From contig NZ_QUEE01000010.1 in the NCBI RefSeq assembly GCF_003477885.1, positions 124,001 to 188,000 of the forward strand: DNA of 64,000 bases. The letters run 5' to 3'. A program made the translations under genes and the position numbers. The notes under the pieces are model-generated. The model had not been told where the DNA came from, did not search any database, and was given only the letters and a program-made list of their open reading frames with translations. This DNA comes from Lachnotalea sp. AF33-28 (lineage in GTDB: Bacteria; Bacillota; Clostridia; Lachnospirales; Lachnospiraceae). Shown piece after piece: positions 7,837-15,689 of the stretch. Position 1 is the stretch's first letter. Each line of letters begins with the position of its first letter.

Positions 7837-10800
7837 ATGCTACTTACATTGGAAAAACTGGATAAGCGCACGAGGGAAGTGGAAAAACGCCGTTATATGC
7901 GGATGGAGAGTGTGACCCCTTTTCTTGTTGCCCCGGGCGGCGGGGACAGGGATCAGGTATATACGCAGGCGCCGGAAATTACGGGAAATTCCCGTATGGA
8001 GGTGGGGGAAACCTTTGACGGGTTCGACAAATACTTATGGATGCAGACGGATGTAACGGTTCCAGCGCATGAGGACGGCCTGGAGGCCATCGGATTGTTT
8101 GATTTCGGAAATACCGGAGGGGATGGCAACCCCAGGTTTGAAGCTATGCTTTATGTGAATGGCCTCCCCTATCAGGGGATGGATAAAAACCATAAGGACG
8201 TGGTGTTTGAATCGATGGCCGGAGAGCCGATGAGACTGACCTTTCTTTTATGGACCGGGCTTAACGATGGCCCATCCAAGGAGCCACGGCACCTCAGGAT
8301 TCAGAGGGCGGAAATCGGTTATCTGCATAAAGAAACGGATGAATTGTACTATCTGTCCCGTGCGATTGTGGAGACGGCAAAGCTGATTCCGGATGAACAG
8401 ACCGAGAAACAGGATCTGATCCGTGCGCTGGATCAAGCCTACTGTCTGGTCAACTGGGATGAGGATAAGTTTTACAACAGTGTAGGGGAGGCTCTGGCAT
8501 ATGTAAACGGCGCGCTGGAAACTATGGAAAAGACCAGCAAAGTCACCGTACACTGCGTGGGGCATACTCATATCGATGTGGCCTGGCTGTGGCGGCTGAA
8601 GCATACGAGGGAGAAGGCGATGAGATCCTTTTCCACCGTGCTGCGCCTGATGGATGAATTTGACGACTATGTATTCCTGCAGTCCCAGCCGCAGCTCTAC
8701 GATTACGTGAAGCAGGATCAGCCGCAGATTTATGAGGGTATGAAGCGCAGGGCCGCCGAAGGCCGGTGGGAAGCGGACGGAGGCATGTGGCTGGAGGCGG
8801 ACTGCAATATCAGCTCCGGTGAAGCGTTAAGCCGCCAGTTCCTGCAGGGCATCCGTTTCCTGAAAGAGGAGTTCGGGCATGAGTGCCGCTTCCTCTGGCT
8901 GCCGGATGTATTCGGCTACAGCTGGGCGCTGCCGCAGATCATGAAGCAGTGCGGCATCACAAGCTTTGCCACCACCAAGATCAGCTGGAACCAGTTCAAT
9001 ACCATGCCCCATGATCTGTTTTGGTGGCGCGGCATGGACGGAACAGAGATCATGACTTATTTTATCAATACGCCGGAGCCGAATCAGCCTATGGACTCCC
9101 GGTTCGCCACCTATAACGGGCTTCTCACACCGCAGTCGGTCCTGGGCAGCTGGAAGAAATTCAAGGATAAGGAGATCAGCAGGGATACGCTGATTTCTTA
9201 TGGATACGGCGACGGCGGCGGAGGCGTCAACCGGGATATGCTGAAGATGCGCCGGGCGATGGACCGCCTGCCCGGACTGCCCGCGGTGAAGACCGGAAAA
9301 GCGGGTGAATTTTTCGATCTGCTGCATGAGCGGATGGACGCGGCGGGGGAGCAGGCGGCTGTATGGGACGGAGAGCTCTATCTTGAGTACCACAGAGGCA
9401 CCTATACCTCCCAGGCTCATAATAAAAAGATGAACCGGTACCTGGAATTTGCGCTCGCGGAATCGGAATGGCTGTCTTCCATGGCGGCGGTTGCCGGCGG
9501 TAAGAGCCATAAGCAGGAACTGAAGGAAGGATGGAAGATCGTGCTTCGAAACCAGTTCCACGATATCATCCCCGGCTCTTCCATACATGAGGTTTATGAG
9601 GATTCTGCGAAAGAATATGAGGAAGCCTGCCGCATAGAAGAGGGCGTCAGAACATCCGCGCTCTCATGCCTCACCGTGCAGGAAGAAGGCGCATACTGTG
9701 TGTATAATACTACGTCTCTATACAGATGTGATCCGGTCTTTGTCCCGGGAGAAGACGGACTGGCCTTTACGGGTCCTGATAAAGAGGCGGTTGCATCCCA
9801 GAGAACGGAGGGCGGTTATCTGCTTAAGGTGCCCATGGAGCCCCTGTCCATGAAAACCGTGAGAGCGGTGAGCGGTGAGCGCGTATCCGTGGGGGCTGCA
9901 GAACCTCTGCCGTTTGCCTTTGACCCGGAAGGGGTTCTCGAAACGCCGTACTACCGCCTGGCATGGGACTTAGACGGGAATTTCAGCAGCATCTACGACA
10001 AGGTAAATGACAGAGAGGTGATAAAGGAAGGCGGAAGAGGCAATGTGCTGGAAGTGTATGAGGACCGCCCTCTAAATTACGATAACTGGGACATAGATAT
10101 CTTTTATATGCAGAAGAAGGAGACATTCCGCCTTATTGCGCCGGTGGAAGTCCTGGAGATGGGCGGACTTAGGGCCGTGCTGCGTTTCCGGCGCCGGTAC
10201 AATTTATCGGAGATCGTGCAGGATGTAATTGTTTATGCAGACAGCGGGCGCATAGATTTTAAGACAAAGGTGAGCTGGCATGAGGACTGCAGGCTTTTGA
10301 AGGCCTCTTTTGAAACGAGTGTCAGAAGCCAGCACGCTTCCTATGATATCCAGTACGGCCACGTGGAGCGGCCGACCCACTATAACACCAGCTGGGACTA
10401 TGCCCGGTTTGAGGTGGTGGGCCATAAATGGGCGGACCTGTCGGAAACCAATTACGGCGTGAGCCTGTTAAACGACTGCAAATACGGCTACAGCATCAAG
10501 GATCACGTGATGAAGCTGTCCCTGTTAAAGAGCACAAAATATCCGGATGACCGGATGGATATGGGTGAGCATGAGTTCACTTACTCCCTGTACCCTCATG
10601 CCGGCAGTGTGACGGAGGGCGGGACTGTCCGGGAAGGCGTATGCTTAAACCAGCCGCTGCATGGCATATCCGGCTGCCGCGCCGCCCTTAAGTACTCTGC
10701 GTTTACGGTAACGGATGTGAACGGGAATCCTTCCGATGCGGTGCTGATTGATGCGGTGAAGGAAGCCGAAGGAGAGGACTGCCTGATACTTCGGTTCCAC

Positions 10801-10971
10801 GAGTGCCTGGGAGGCTCTCATAAGATCCGGATTCAGGCCGGTATCCCGATGAAGGAGTGGTGTGAGAGCAATATCCTGGAGGAGAGCTGCGGTGAATATA
10901 AATCCTGCGAGGACGGGCGGATGGAATTTGCATTGCATCCTTTTGAAATCAGGACGGTTAAGATAAGGTAA
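7837..10971 (+). CDS. Alpha-mannosidase, glycoside hydrolase family 38
   Basis: This 1044-residue protein has the GH38 hallmarks. HTHIDVAWLWR near residue 243 supplies zinc-binding His and Asp. LPDVFGYS around residue 355 carries the catalytic nucleophile Asp near 357. A GDGGGG loop and a C-terminal beta domain follow. The length agrees with cytoplasmic bacterial and class II alpha-mannosidases. No signal peptide is present, so it acts inside the cell on imported mannosides or N-glycan fragments. Start at 7837 is supported by AGGAGG eight bases upstream. A strong hairpin at 10987-11021 ends the unit. Confidence 0.93.
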   Translation: MLLTLEKLDKRTREVEKRRYMRMESVTPFLVAPGGGDRDQVYTQAPEITGNSRMEVGETFDGFDKYLWMQTDVTVPAHEDGLEAIGLFDFGNTGGDGNPRFEAMLYVNGLPYQGMDKNHKDVVFESMAGEPMRLTFLLWTGLNDGPSKEPRHLRIQRAEIGYLHKETDELYYLSRAIVETAKLIPDEQTEKQDLIRALDQAYCLVNWDEDKFYNSVGEALAYVNGALETMEKTSKVTVHCVGHTHIDVAWLWRLKHTREKAMRSFSTVLRLMDEFDDYVFLQSQPQLYDYVKQDQPQIYEGMKRRAAEGRWEADGGMWLEADCNISSGEALSRQFLQGIRFLKEEFGHECRFLWLPDVFGYSWALPQIMKQCGITSFATTKISWNQFNTMPHDLFWWRGMDGTEIMTYFINTPEPNQPMDSRFATYNGLLTPQSVLGSWKKFKDKEISRDTLISYGYGDGGGGVNRDMLKMRRAMDRLPGLPAVKTGKAGEFFDLLHERMDAAGEQAAVWDGELYLEYHRGTYTSQAHNKKMNRYLEFALAESEWLSSMAAVAGGKSHKQELKEGWKIVLRNQFHDIIPGSSIHEVYEDSAKEYEEACRIEEGVRTSALSCLTVQEEGAYCVYNTTSLYRCDPVFVPGEDGLAFTGPDKEAVASQRTEGGYLLKVPMEPLSMKTVRAVSGERVSVGAAEPLPFAFDPEGVLETPYYRLAWDLDGNFSSIYDKVNDREVIKEGGRGNVLEVYEDRPLNYDNWDIDIFYMQKKETFRLIAPVEVLEMGGLRAVLRFRRRYNLSEIVQDVIVYADSGRIDFKTKVSWHEDCRLLKASFETSVRSQHASYDIQYGHVERPTHYNTSWDYARFEVVGHKWADLSETNYGVSLLNDCKYGYSIKDHVMKLSLLKSTKYPDDRMDMGEHEFTYSLYPHAGSVTEGGTVREGVCLNQPLHGISGCRAALKYSAFTVTDVNGNPSDAVLIDAVKEAEGEDCLILRFHECLGGSHKIRIQAGIPMKEWCESNILEESCGEYKSCEDGRMEFALHPFEIRTVKIR

Positions 10972-10986
10972 CACAGTGAAGTACAA

Positions 10987-11021
10987 AGCCGGCTGATTTT
11001 CATTTTGAAAATCAGCCGGCT
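10987..11021. terminator. Bidirectional terminator hairpin between convergent genes
   Basis: A perfect 15-bp stem AGCCGGCTGATTTTC/GAAAATCAGCCGGCT encloses a five-base loop. It lies between the convergent mannosidase and eutP genes and includes the eutP stop codon at 11012-11014. Confidence 0.75.
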
Positions 11022-11536
11022 GGATAATCGATTCCTTCCGGTAAGGGATCCCATTCATTGAGACCGAGGCTCTGTTTAAACTTGGCCTGTTCAAGAGTAA
11101 GCTGCGCCGGATCCTCTGCGAGGTACTCCATCAGTTCGTCAATGCCTTCTCTGGTCACATTGTTCACCAGAAAGATGCGGTCACAGCCGGCATTCATAAG
11201 CCATTGCTTTACCATAGGAACATTCGCATACGGCGAATCGGTTTTGGTTATAATTCCAATGAGCGGCCGAAGAATAAAAGAGCGGAGGCTGGGACTGAAT
11301 AAATTATACGGCTCATCCGCCGCCTGGACGATCGCCACCACATCCGCTTCAAAAGAAAAGCATGCCAGACCGACGCTGAAGCGTTTCGACTCGGCATATT
11401 CTCCGGGGGAATCAATGGTATCATCCTTTGTAACCGTATATTGAGTTTTTACATAATGAAGTTCTTCGCCTTTTAAAGCCTGTGTCAGGGATGTTTTGCC
11501 GGCTTCACTTCTTCCCATTAAAAACAATTTTTTCAT
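11012..11536 (-). CDS. eutP: EutP/PduV-family microcompartment GTPase-like protein
   Basis: The start MKKLFLMGRSEAGKTSL contains a Walker A P-loop, and residues near 115 carry the TKTDS G4-like motif. Length (174) and the C-terminal extension fit EutP/PduV, small Ras-like proteins linked to bacterial microcompartments; acetate kinase activity has been reported for a EutP. It is the last gene of a three-gene minus-strand operon after two EutS-type shell proteins. No microcompartment enzymes lie nearby, so the cargo system must be elsewhere on the chromosome or absent. Confidence 0.85.
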   Translation of the reverse strand: MKKLFLMGRSEAGKTSLTQALKGEELHYVKTQYTVTKDDTIDSPGEYAESKRFSVGLACFSFEADVVAIVQAADEPYNLFSPSLRSFILRPLIGIITKTDSPYANVPMVKQWLMNAGCDRIFLVNNVTREGIDELMEYLAEDPAQLTLEQAKFKQSLGLNEWDPLPEGIDYPAG

Positions 11537-11553
11537 TTATCATTTCCTAAGAG

Positions 11554-11982
11554 TCAGCATCTGTGAATCGGGCAGGTTTTAAAGCCCAGCTCTTCATTAA
11601 AATATCGAACAACTTCTTCCACTGCGGTCTGTACCTGGGAGATCCCTCCGGTAATAATCAAAGAACCGCAGAAACGGTCCATAAATCCTATTTCAATATC
11701 CGCACTTTTTATCGCAATATCCGCAGCGGCTACAACCGCCTCCCAGGGGGTAAATCGGATCAGACCGATGGATTCGCCCACATGGTCTTCGCCCTCGTGG
11801 ACTCCGATATGCAGCCCCAGATTCTGATAAACACATGTCTGGGAGGTGCTGATCACATGAGCCAGGCAGATTTCTTTCCCGGGGACCCGGACGCGGGTCA
11901 TGCGCAGCTTTTTCCCCTTCAGATGCTCGTAATCGTCGTTGAATATTTTTTCCAACAGTTCCTGTTTCGTTATATGGGCCAT
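11554..11982 (-). CDS. Bacterial microcompartment shell protein, EutS/PduU family (divergent paralogue)
   Basis: This 142-residue protein contains one circularly permuted BMC domain. Marker segments are VPGKEICLAHVI, SIGLIRFTPWEAVVAAADIAIKSADIEIG and DRFCGSLIITGGIS. Compared with EutS (about 111 residues) it has a longer N-terminus (about 35 extra residues) and a Cys-containing C-terminus. Family members assemble into hexamers in the polyhedral shell. It lies 17 bases before eutP and 11 bases after the shorter EutS paralogue on the minus strand, so the three are co-transcribed. Confidence 0.85.
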   Translation of the reverse strand: MAHITKQELLEKIFNDDYEHLKGKKLRMTRVRVPGKEICLAHVISTSQTCVYQNLGLHIGVHEGEDHVGESIGLIRFTPWEAVVAAADIAIKSADIEIGFMDRFCGSLIITGGISQVQTAVEEVVRYFNEELGFKTCPIHRC

Positions 11983-11993
11983 GACGGCACTTC

Positions 11994-12359
11994 CTATTTC
12001 TTAGTAATGTTACAAACTACGTATCCCAGCGAATCCCTGAAAAAATCCACAATCTCAGTCAGGGCGGTCATTACGTCGGATATTTCGCCTGTGATGATTA
12101 ATGTCCCTGTAAAACGATCTGCAAATCCAAGATAGACATTTCCGCTCTTAACGGCAATATCGGACGCGATCACTGCGGATTCCGGCGGAGTCATATTCAT
12201 GATTCCGATCGCGGAAGAGCTGTAATCAACTTGCGGATTTAGACCTAACTTCTGATATACAATTGGAGCAGGGCCGCCCATCACATGCGCAAAGGTTATT
12301 TCCTTTCCGGCTACTGTTTCCTGCACAATTCGGATTTGATCTTCATGGCCGTTTGACAT
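11994..12359 (-). CDS. eutS: EutS-like bacterial microcompartment shell protein
   Basis: The 121 residues align along the whole length with EutS. VAGKEITFAHVMG near the start, SAIGIMNMTPPESAVIASDIA in the middle and DRFTGTLIITGEIS near residue 83 are visible. It is the promoter-proximal gene of the shell/EutP operon, with a consensus promoter at 12407-12435. EutS-type proteins form bent hexamers at shell edges or capped pores; pairing with the longer paralogue next door suggests mixed hexamers or two distinct tiles (inference). Confidence 0.87.
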   Translation of the reverse strand: MSNGHEDQIRIVQETVAGKEITFAHVMGGPAPIVYQKLGLNPQVDYSSSAIGIMNMTPPESAVIASDIAVKSGNVYLGFADRFTGTLIITGEISDVMTALTEIVDFFRDSLGYVVCNITKK

Positions 12360-12406
12360 CTCACTGGTTCCTCTCTTTACTGCTGTATAATTCGTACTGT
12401 AAATAA

Positions 12407-12435
12407 ATCATACTCTCTATGGATTTTTCTGTCAA
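12407..12435 (-). promoter_or_regulatory. Sigma-A promoter of the EutS/EutP operon
   Basis: On the minus strand TTGACA (12430-12435), a 17-base spacer and TATGAT (12407-12412) give a near-consensus promoter about 50 bases before the eutS-like start codon. It implies substantial expression without obvious operator sequences. Confidence 0.7.
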
Positions 12436-12502
12436 GATGTGAAAGATGCCTGGCACCGTATTTCCCTTATGATCCTGCCTGCAGGAATTATACTAAGCGT
12501 TC

Positions 12503-12546
12503 TGCCGGGGGCGTTTTGCTTTATTATAAAGCAAAATGCCCCCGGC
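12503..12546 (-). terminator. Terminator of the ADP-ribosylglycohydrolase gene
   Basis: A long, perfect stem (TGCCGGGGGCGTTTTGCTTTA with its complement) lies just past the stop codon of the minus-strand gene. T-rich sequence forms the upper stem; the hairpin separates this gene from the microcompartment operon. Confidence 0.7.
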
Positions 12547-12557
12547 AGAAGAATGAT

Positions 12558-14081
12558 TTATGCTTCGCAGACGAATTGTATAGGAATGTAGATACGTCCC
12601 GGACGGCCGGCGGCCGTAACCTCTAAAAGGACAGTGGTGATGGCTCCGTCGGCGGGGCCGGCGGTGATCTGTGCTACGGCAGAGGCATTGCCGGAGCCGC
12701 AGTGATATTGGTTCAGAAAGAGGGCGGTATTTGTACCGGTATCGATACTCCATCCTTCCGGCAGAAACCATTTCAGTTTCAGCCACAGAGGATCACCTAC
12801 AAAGCCCGATATATTTTCCGCATGCAGCTTGAGCTGCCTTGTTTCTCCTTCATGAATCCGTATGCCTTCTGTTACGCTGACCTGAAGTTTCATGATGGCA
12901 TTCTCGCCGATAAAGGTCTGAAAGTTTTCTGGATATTCATCTGTAAAGAAAGGGGGCTTTATAGTCCAGTCACGGATGGGATGATCGTAAAGCTCCTTAT
13001 CTGTATTCAATACGATTTCAGCTCCGGAAGAATACAGGTCAAAGTAGCCTGTCATAAATGACGGCATCAGGCAGCTGGTTCGGTTTGTCAATTCTGTGAC
13101 GGTTTTAGGAACCTTCAGCATGGAGGACTGCAGATTCAAGGAACATGTTTTGATTTCATCGCCAATTGGTTTGAGCCATTTTTCCGGAATGCCGGACGCC
13201 CCCAGTATAATCCCCATTACAGAACCGAGGGTGGCGGTAGTGCAGTCACCGTCTTCACCGCATCCTGCCGCTATGCAGATGCTTTTGCTGAAGTCTCCTT
13301 CACCGTAGTACCATGCGAGAACAGTCAGGCCAATATTGGAAGGTGCATCATATCCCCAGGGGCCCTGCGGAAGATTATCGGGATTCGGCAGTCTAAGCTG
13401 CCCTCCAAAAGAACCTGGTATCTGGGTCAGCAGCCGGATCCGCGCTTCTTTCCAGGTAAGGTGGTCATGATAACATTCTATGGCAAGTCTTACAGCCTTT
13501 GCAATGCCGCAGTCAGCGGGAATATAAGAAAGGCCGATCTGTATCAGCTCTTCATAATCGGTGACAGCAAAGGCGGCACTTTCCAGCGCTGTCGTAAAAA
13601 CTTCGGCATAAATACCTTCATCAGCATGATCTATCATGGCATCCTGCAGGGCATAGCGTACTGCGAGCTCAGGATGTCCCGGCATCAGGCAGGCCCACAG
13701 CTCACTGCGGATCCATGAGCCGTTGGAATCCTTGAAGGCGTTGCAAAAACCGCCTGATACGGGAGGTTCCAGCCCGAAACGCAGATTGTTTTTCCCCACG
13801 CCGTATTCTGCCCAGTTGGGTACGATAGTGGAGACCCAGTACTCGGCGAGAATCTTTGCATTTACAGAGTTACCGAACCGCTCCGCAGCGCATAGCCAGG
13901 ATAACTGCAGATCGAGATCGTCATTGGGCAGGACGCCTTCGGAAAAGTTATGGGTATAATATTCCACATCATGAACCTCCCTGCAGGCTTCAAAGGGTGC
14001 GCCTAATGTTCCGCCGATATTTTTGCCCAGCCAGCAGCCATACACTTTATTGCGATATTCCTCTTTTGAGATGGTTTTCAT
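12558..14081 (-). CDS. ADP-ribosylglycohydrolase (DraG) family protein
   Basis: The DraG fold is seen in GCWLGKNIGGTLGAPFE near the N-terminus, NDDLDLQL (residues about 52-59) and AAGCGEDGDCTTATLG around residue 272, which hold the metal-coordinating Asp residues of ADP-ribosyl hydrolases. A C-terminal region of about 150 residues looks like a beta-rich accessory domain. The ATG at 14081 is chosen because GGAGG lies eight bases upstream; an in-frame extension to 14153 lacks a ribosome-binding site and runs through the promoter. Many gut homologues sit with sugar genes and may cleave N-glycosidic substrates other than ADP-ribose. An AraC regulator is encoded upstream on the same strand. Confidence 0.85.
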   Translation of the reverse strand: MKTISKEEYRNKVYGCWLGKNIGGTLGAPFEACREVHDVEYYTHNFSEGVLPNDDLDLQLSWLCAAERFGNSVNAKILAEYWVSTIVPNWAEYGVGKNNLRFGLEPPVSGGFCNAFKDSNGSWIRSELWACLMPGHPELAVRYALQDAMIDHADEGIYAEVFTTALESAAFAVTDYEELIQIGLSYIPADCGIAKAVRLAIECYHDHLTWKEARIRLLTQIPGSFGGQLRLPNPDNLPQGPWGYDAPSNIGLTVLAWYYGEGDFSKSICIAAGCGEDGDCTTATLGSVMGIILGASGIPEKWLKPIGDEIKTCSLNLQSSMLKVPKTVTELTNRTSCLMPSFMTGYFDLYSSGAEIVLNTDKELYDHPIRDWTIKPPFFTDEYPENFQTFIGENAIMKLQVSVTEGIRIHEGETRQLKLHAENISGFVGDPLWLKLKWFLPEGWSIDTGTNTALFLNQYHCGSGNASAVAQITAGPADGAITTVLLEVTAAGRPGRIYIPIQFVCEA

Positions 14082-14124
14082 ATAAACAGCCTCCTTGATT
14101 ACATATAACTTTAGGTTTTCTATA

Positions 14125-14153
14125 AGTATAAAGGAAGGCTTTGGGACTGTCAT
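14125..14153 (-). promoter_or_regulatory. Promoter of the ADP-ribosylglycohydrolase gene
   Basis: Minus strand: ATGACA (14148-14153), 17-base spacer, TATACT (14125-14130). It lies between the AraC gene and the hydrolase, so the hydrolase can be expressed and regulated separately, plausibly by that AraC protein. Confidence 0.55.
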
Positions 14154-14182
14154 TAGGGCAAAGCGAGCTGTTTTTAGGGAAT

Positions 14183-15043
14183 TCAGTGATTATCGGCTAA
14201 AAGCCTGATGCGGTAACTGCCGGGAGCTTCGCCGTAAATTTCCCGGAAATGCCGGTAGAACATTTTGCTGTCCGTGTAGCCGCTTTGCAGCATGATCTCG
14301 CTGATGGACAGAGAGCTGTCCCGCATCAGGCATACAGCCTGGGCGATCCTTTTTTCCTTGACATATTGGGAAAAGCTTTTACCGCAATGCCTTTTCAACA
14401 GTCTGCTTAAATAATCAGGATTGTAAAAGCCCCTGGCGGCGATATCCCCCAGTTCTATTTTCTCGGTGAAATGTTCATTGATATATTCCGTTACATCCTG
14501 GACAGAGCAAAAATGAGTTTTTTCGGAGCCTGAGTTGATCTTACGGAGGAGCCAGCTGAAAAGAGTCTGTGTGCAGGCGCGCAGTACCGACAGGTAGCCG
14601 GCCTTTTTCTGCTCAAATTCCCGCAGCATGATTTTAATCAGCTGATCGGCCTCTTCAAGCTCAGTTTTTTGAAATGACACGCATTGCAAAGCACTGTGCT
14701 CACTTTTTGAAAATTCAGAAAAGATATTGTAACAGAAGATATCGATGATGCTTTCAACGTTGACCAGCTCTCTGCTGAAGAACTCCGGCTCCAGAAGGAT
14801 GTTGACATAGGTCATGCTCCTTAGAGGCGCAAGACTGTGCGTCTGCCCGTAATCGATGAACAGAAGACTTCCGTGACATACTTGGTACTCTGTGCCGTCA
14901 ATGGATTGGATTCCGCTGCCGGCCAGGATATAAACCAGCTCTATGAATTCATGCTGATGTATGGGATAGGACTGAGAGGTGGTTACCATTTCCAGCTTGA
15001 TCCGTCCTTCATCGCTGATGGTATCCTTTTTAAAAAGTTTCAT
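14183..15043 (-). CDS. AraC-family transcriptional regulator
   Basis: This 286-residue protein has an N-terminal cupin sensor domain with HQHEFIELVYILAG (residues 29-42) and a C-terminal double helix-turn-helix. The latter shows GFYNPDYLSRLLKRHCGKSFSQYV and the signature SISEIMLQSGYTDSKMFYRHF ending in PGSYR. It probably senses a sugar and activates the ADP-ribosylglycohydrolase gene immediately downstream (inference from position). Its own promoter is at 15081-15109. Confidence 0.9.
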   Translation of the reverse strand: MKLFKKDTISDEGRIKLEMVTTSQSYPIHQHEFIELVYILAGSGIQSIDGTEYQVCHGSLLFIDYGQTHSLAPLRSMTYVNILLEPEFFSRELVNVESIIDIFCYNIFSEFSKSEHSALQCVSFQKTELEEADQLIKIMLREFEQKKAGYLSVLRACTQTLFSWLLRKINSGSEKTHFCSVQDVTEYINEHFTEKIELGDIAARGFYNPDYLSRLLKRHCGKSFSQYVKEKRIAQAVCLMRDSSLSISEIMLQSGYTDSKMFYRHFREIYGEAPGSYRIRLLADNH

Positions 15044-15080
15044 AGGCGTCCTCCTTGCTGCCTTAAAAGGTTGTTAGATT

Positions 15081-15109
15081 ATTATACATTGCGGATATCA
15101 TCATTGCAA
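15081..15109 (-). promoter_or_regulatory. Promoter of the AraC regulator gene
   Basis: Minus strand: TTGCAA (15104-15109), 17-base spacer, TATAAT (15081-15086), about 40 bases before the start codon. Confidence 0.6.
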
Positions 15110-15413
15110 TATGCGGAACGCGCTGATCCATTGTGCGCAGGCTGAATTGTAGCGCGTTATCTGAGTTTGTATTCGCCTTTAAAAAATGAAAACTGAAAAA
15201 TGACAGAAAACCGTTTATTCTCAAAAGGAGTAGACGGTTTTTTGCTGTGTATAGCCGTCTGTTTGCCAAGATACCCTTTTGCCAAACCAAAAGGCGATGG
15301 CGGCAGGCCGTGTTTTTTCTTTATGAAAGCTTAATGGAAAGGGGAATGATCCTTAGCCCGCTTTCATGAATAAGTGTGTACAATAGCAGAGAAATCAAAG
15401 TATACAGCACAAG
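15110..15413. other. Structured non-coding region upstream of kdp
   Basis: No protein is supported here. A stem AAAACCGT/ACGGTTTT with a 19-base loop and T-run lies around 15213-15243 and may be a terminator or attenuator. A second hairpin ATGAAAGC/GCTTTCAT (15323-15367) encloses AAGG/CCTT. kdp operons of Clostridia are often controlled by c-di-AMP riboswitches, but the conserved ydaO core is not recognisable here, so no riboswitch is called. Confidence 0.4.
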
Positions 15414-15468
15414 TACACTGCAGTGTGCGTAGGCCATCGACCTGCGGTTGGTGGCATGTAAAAGGAGG
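15414..15468 (+). repeat. Repeat family B, copy 1 (before the kdp genes)
   Basis: ACACTGCAGTGTGCG forms a small hairpin, then GCCATCGACC/GGTTGGTGGC forms a second. The element ends in AAAAGGAGG, the ribosome-binding site for the ORF starting at 15476. Other copies: 19527, 50882, 60531, 60587. Confidence 0.75.
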
Positions 15469-15475
15469 AAATCAT

Positions 15476-15574
15476 ATGCTGGACTTTATGATGCTGACTG
15501 TGTTGGCCGCCTGCTGCGGCACAGTGGCGCTGCTGATTTGCTGGTGCCATAAACAAGTTGAGTCGGAAGAATAG
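15476..15574 (+). CDS. 32-residue single-span membrane protein at the head of the kdp operon
   Basis: The ATG at 15476 is seven bases after AGGAGG, and the frame runs to TAG at 15572-15574. The product has one hydrophobic segment (about residues 4-23, with a Cys-Cys pair) and a short charged tail QVESEE. It precedes kdpF and is not KdpF itself, which is recognised next. I do not recognise the family. A role as a small subunit or regulator of the Kdp pump is an inference from operon position and size. Confidence 0.65.
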   Translation: MLDFMMLTVLAACCGTVALLICWCHKQVESEE

Positions 15575-15589
15575 AAGGGAGATCACGAT

Positions 15590-15670
15590 ATGATGTACGT
15601 TCTTGGAGGTATTGTCCTTTTAATGGGTGTTTATCTGGTGTATGCCCTGGTACACCCGGAAAAATTTTAA
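15590..15670 (+). CDS. kdpF: KdpF, small subunit of the potassium-transporting ATPase
   Basis: The 26-residue product has one membrane span and ends in YALVHPEKF, the typical KdpF ending. In the KdpFABC complex KdpF sits between KdpA and KdpB and stabilises the assembly. The upstream GAAGGGAG lies about ten bases before the tandem ATG codons at 15590 and 15593. It is short enough to be missed by automatic annotation. kdpA follows after 19 bases. Confidence 0.85.
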   Translation: MMYVLGGIVLLMGVYLVYALVHPEKF

Positions 15671-15689
15671 ACCGAAGGAGGAAAAAACT

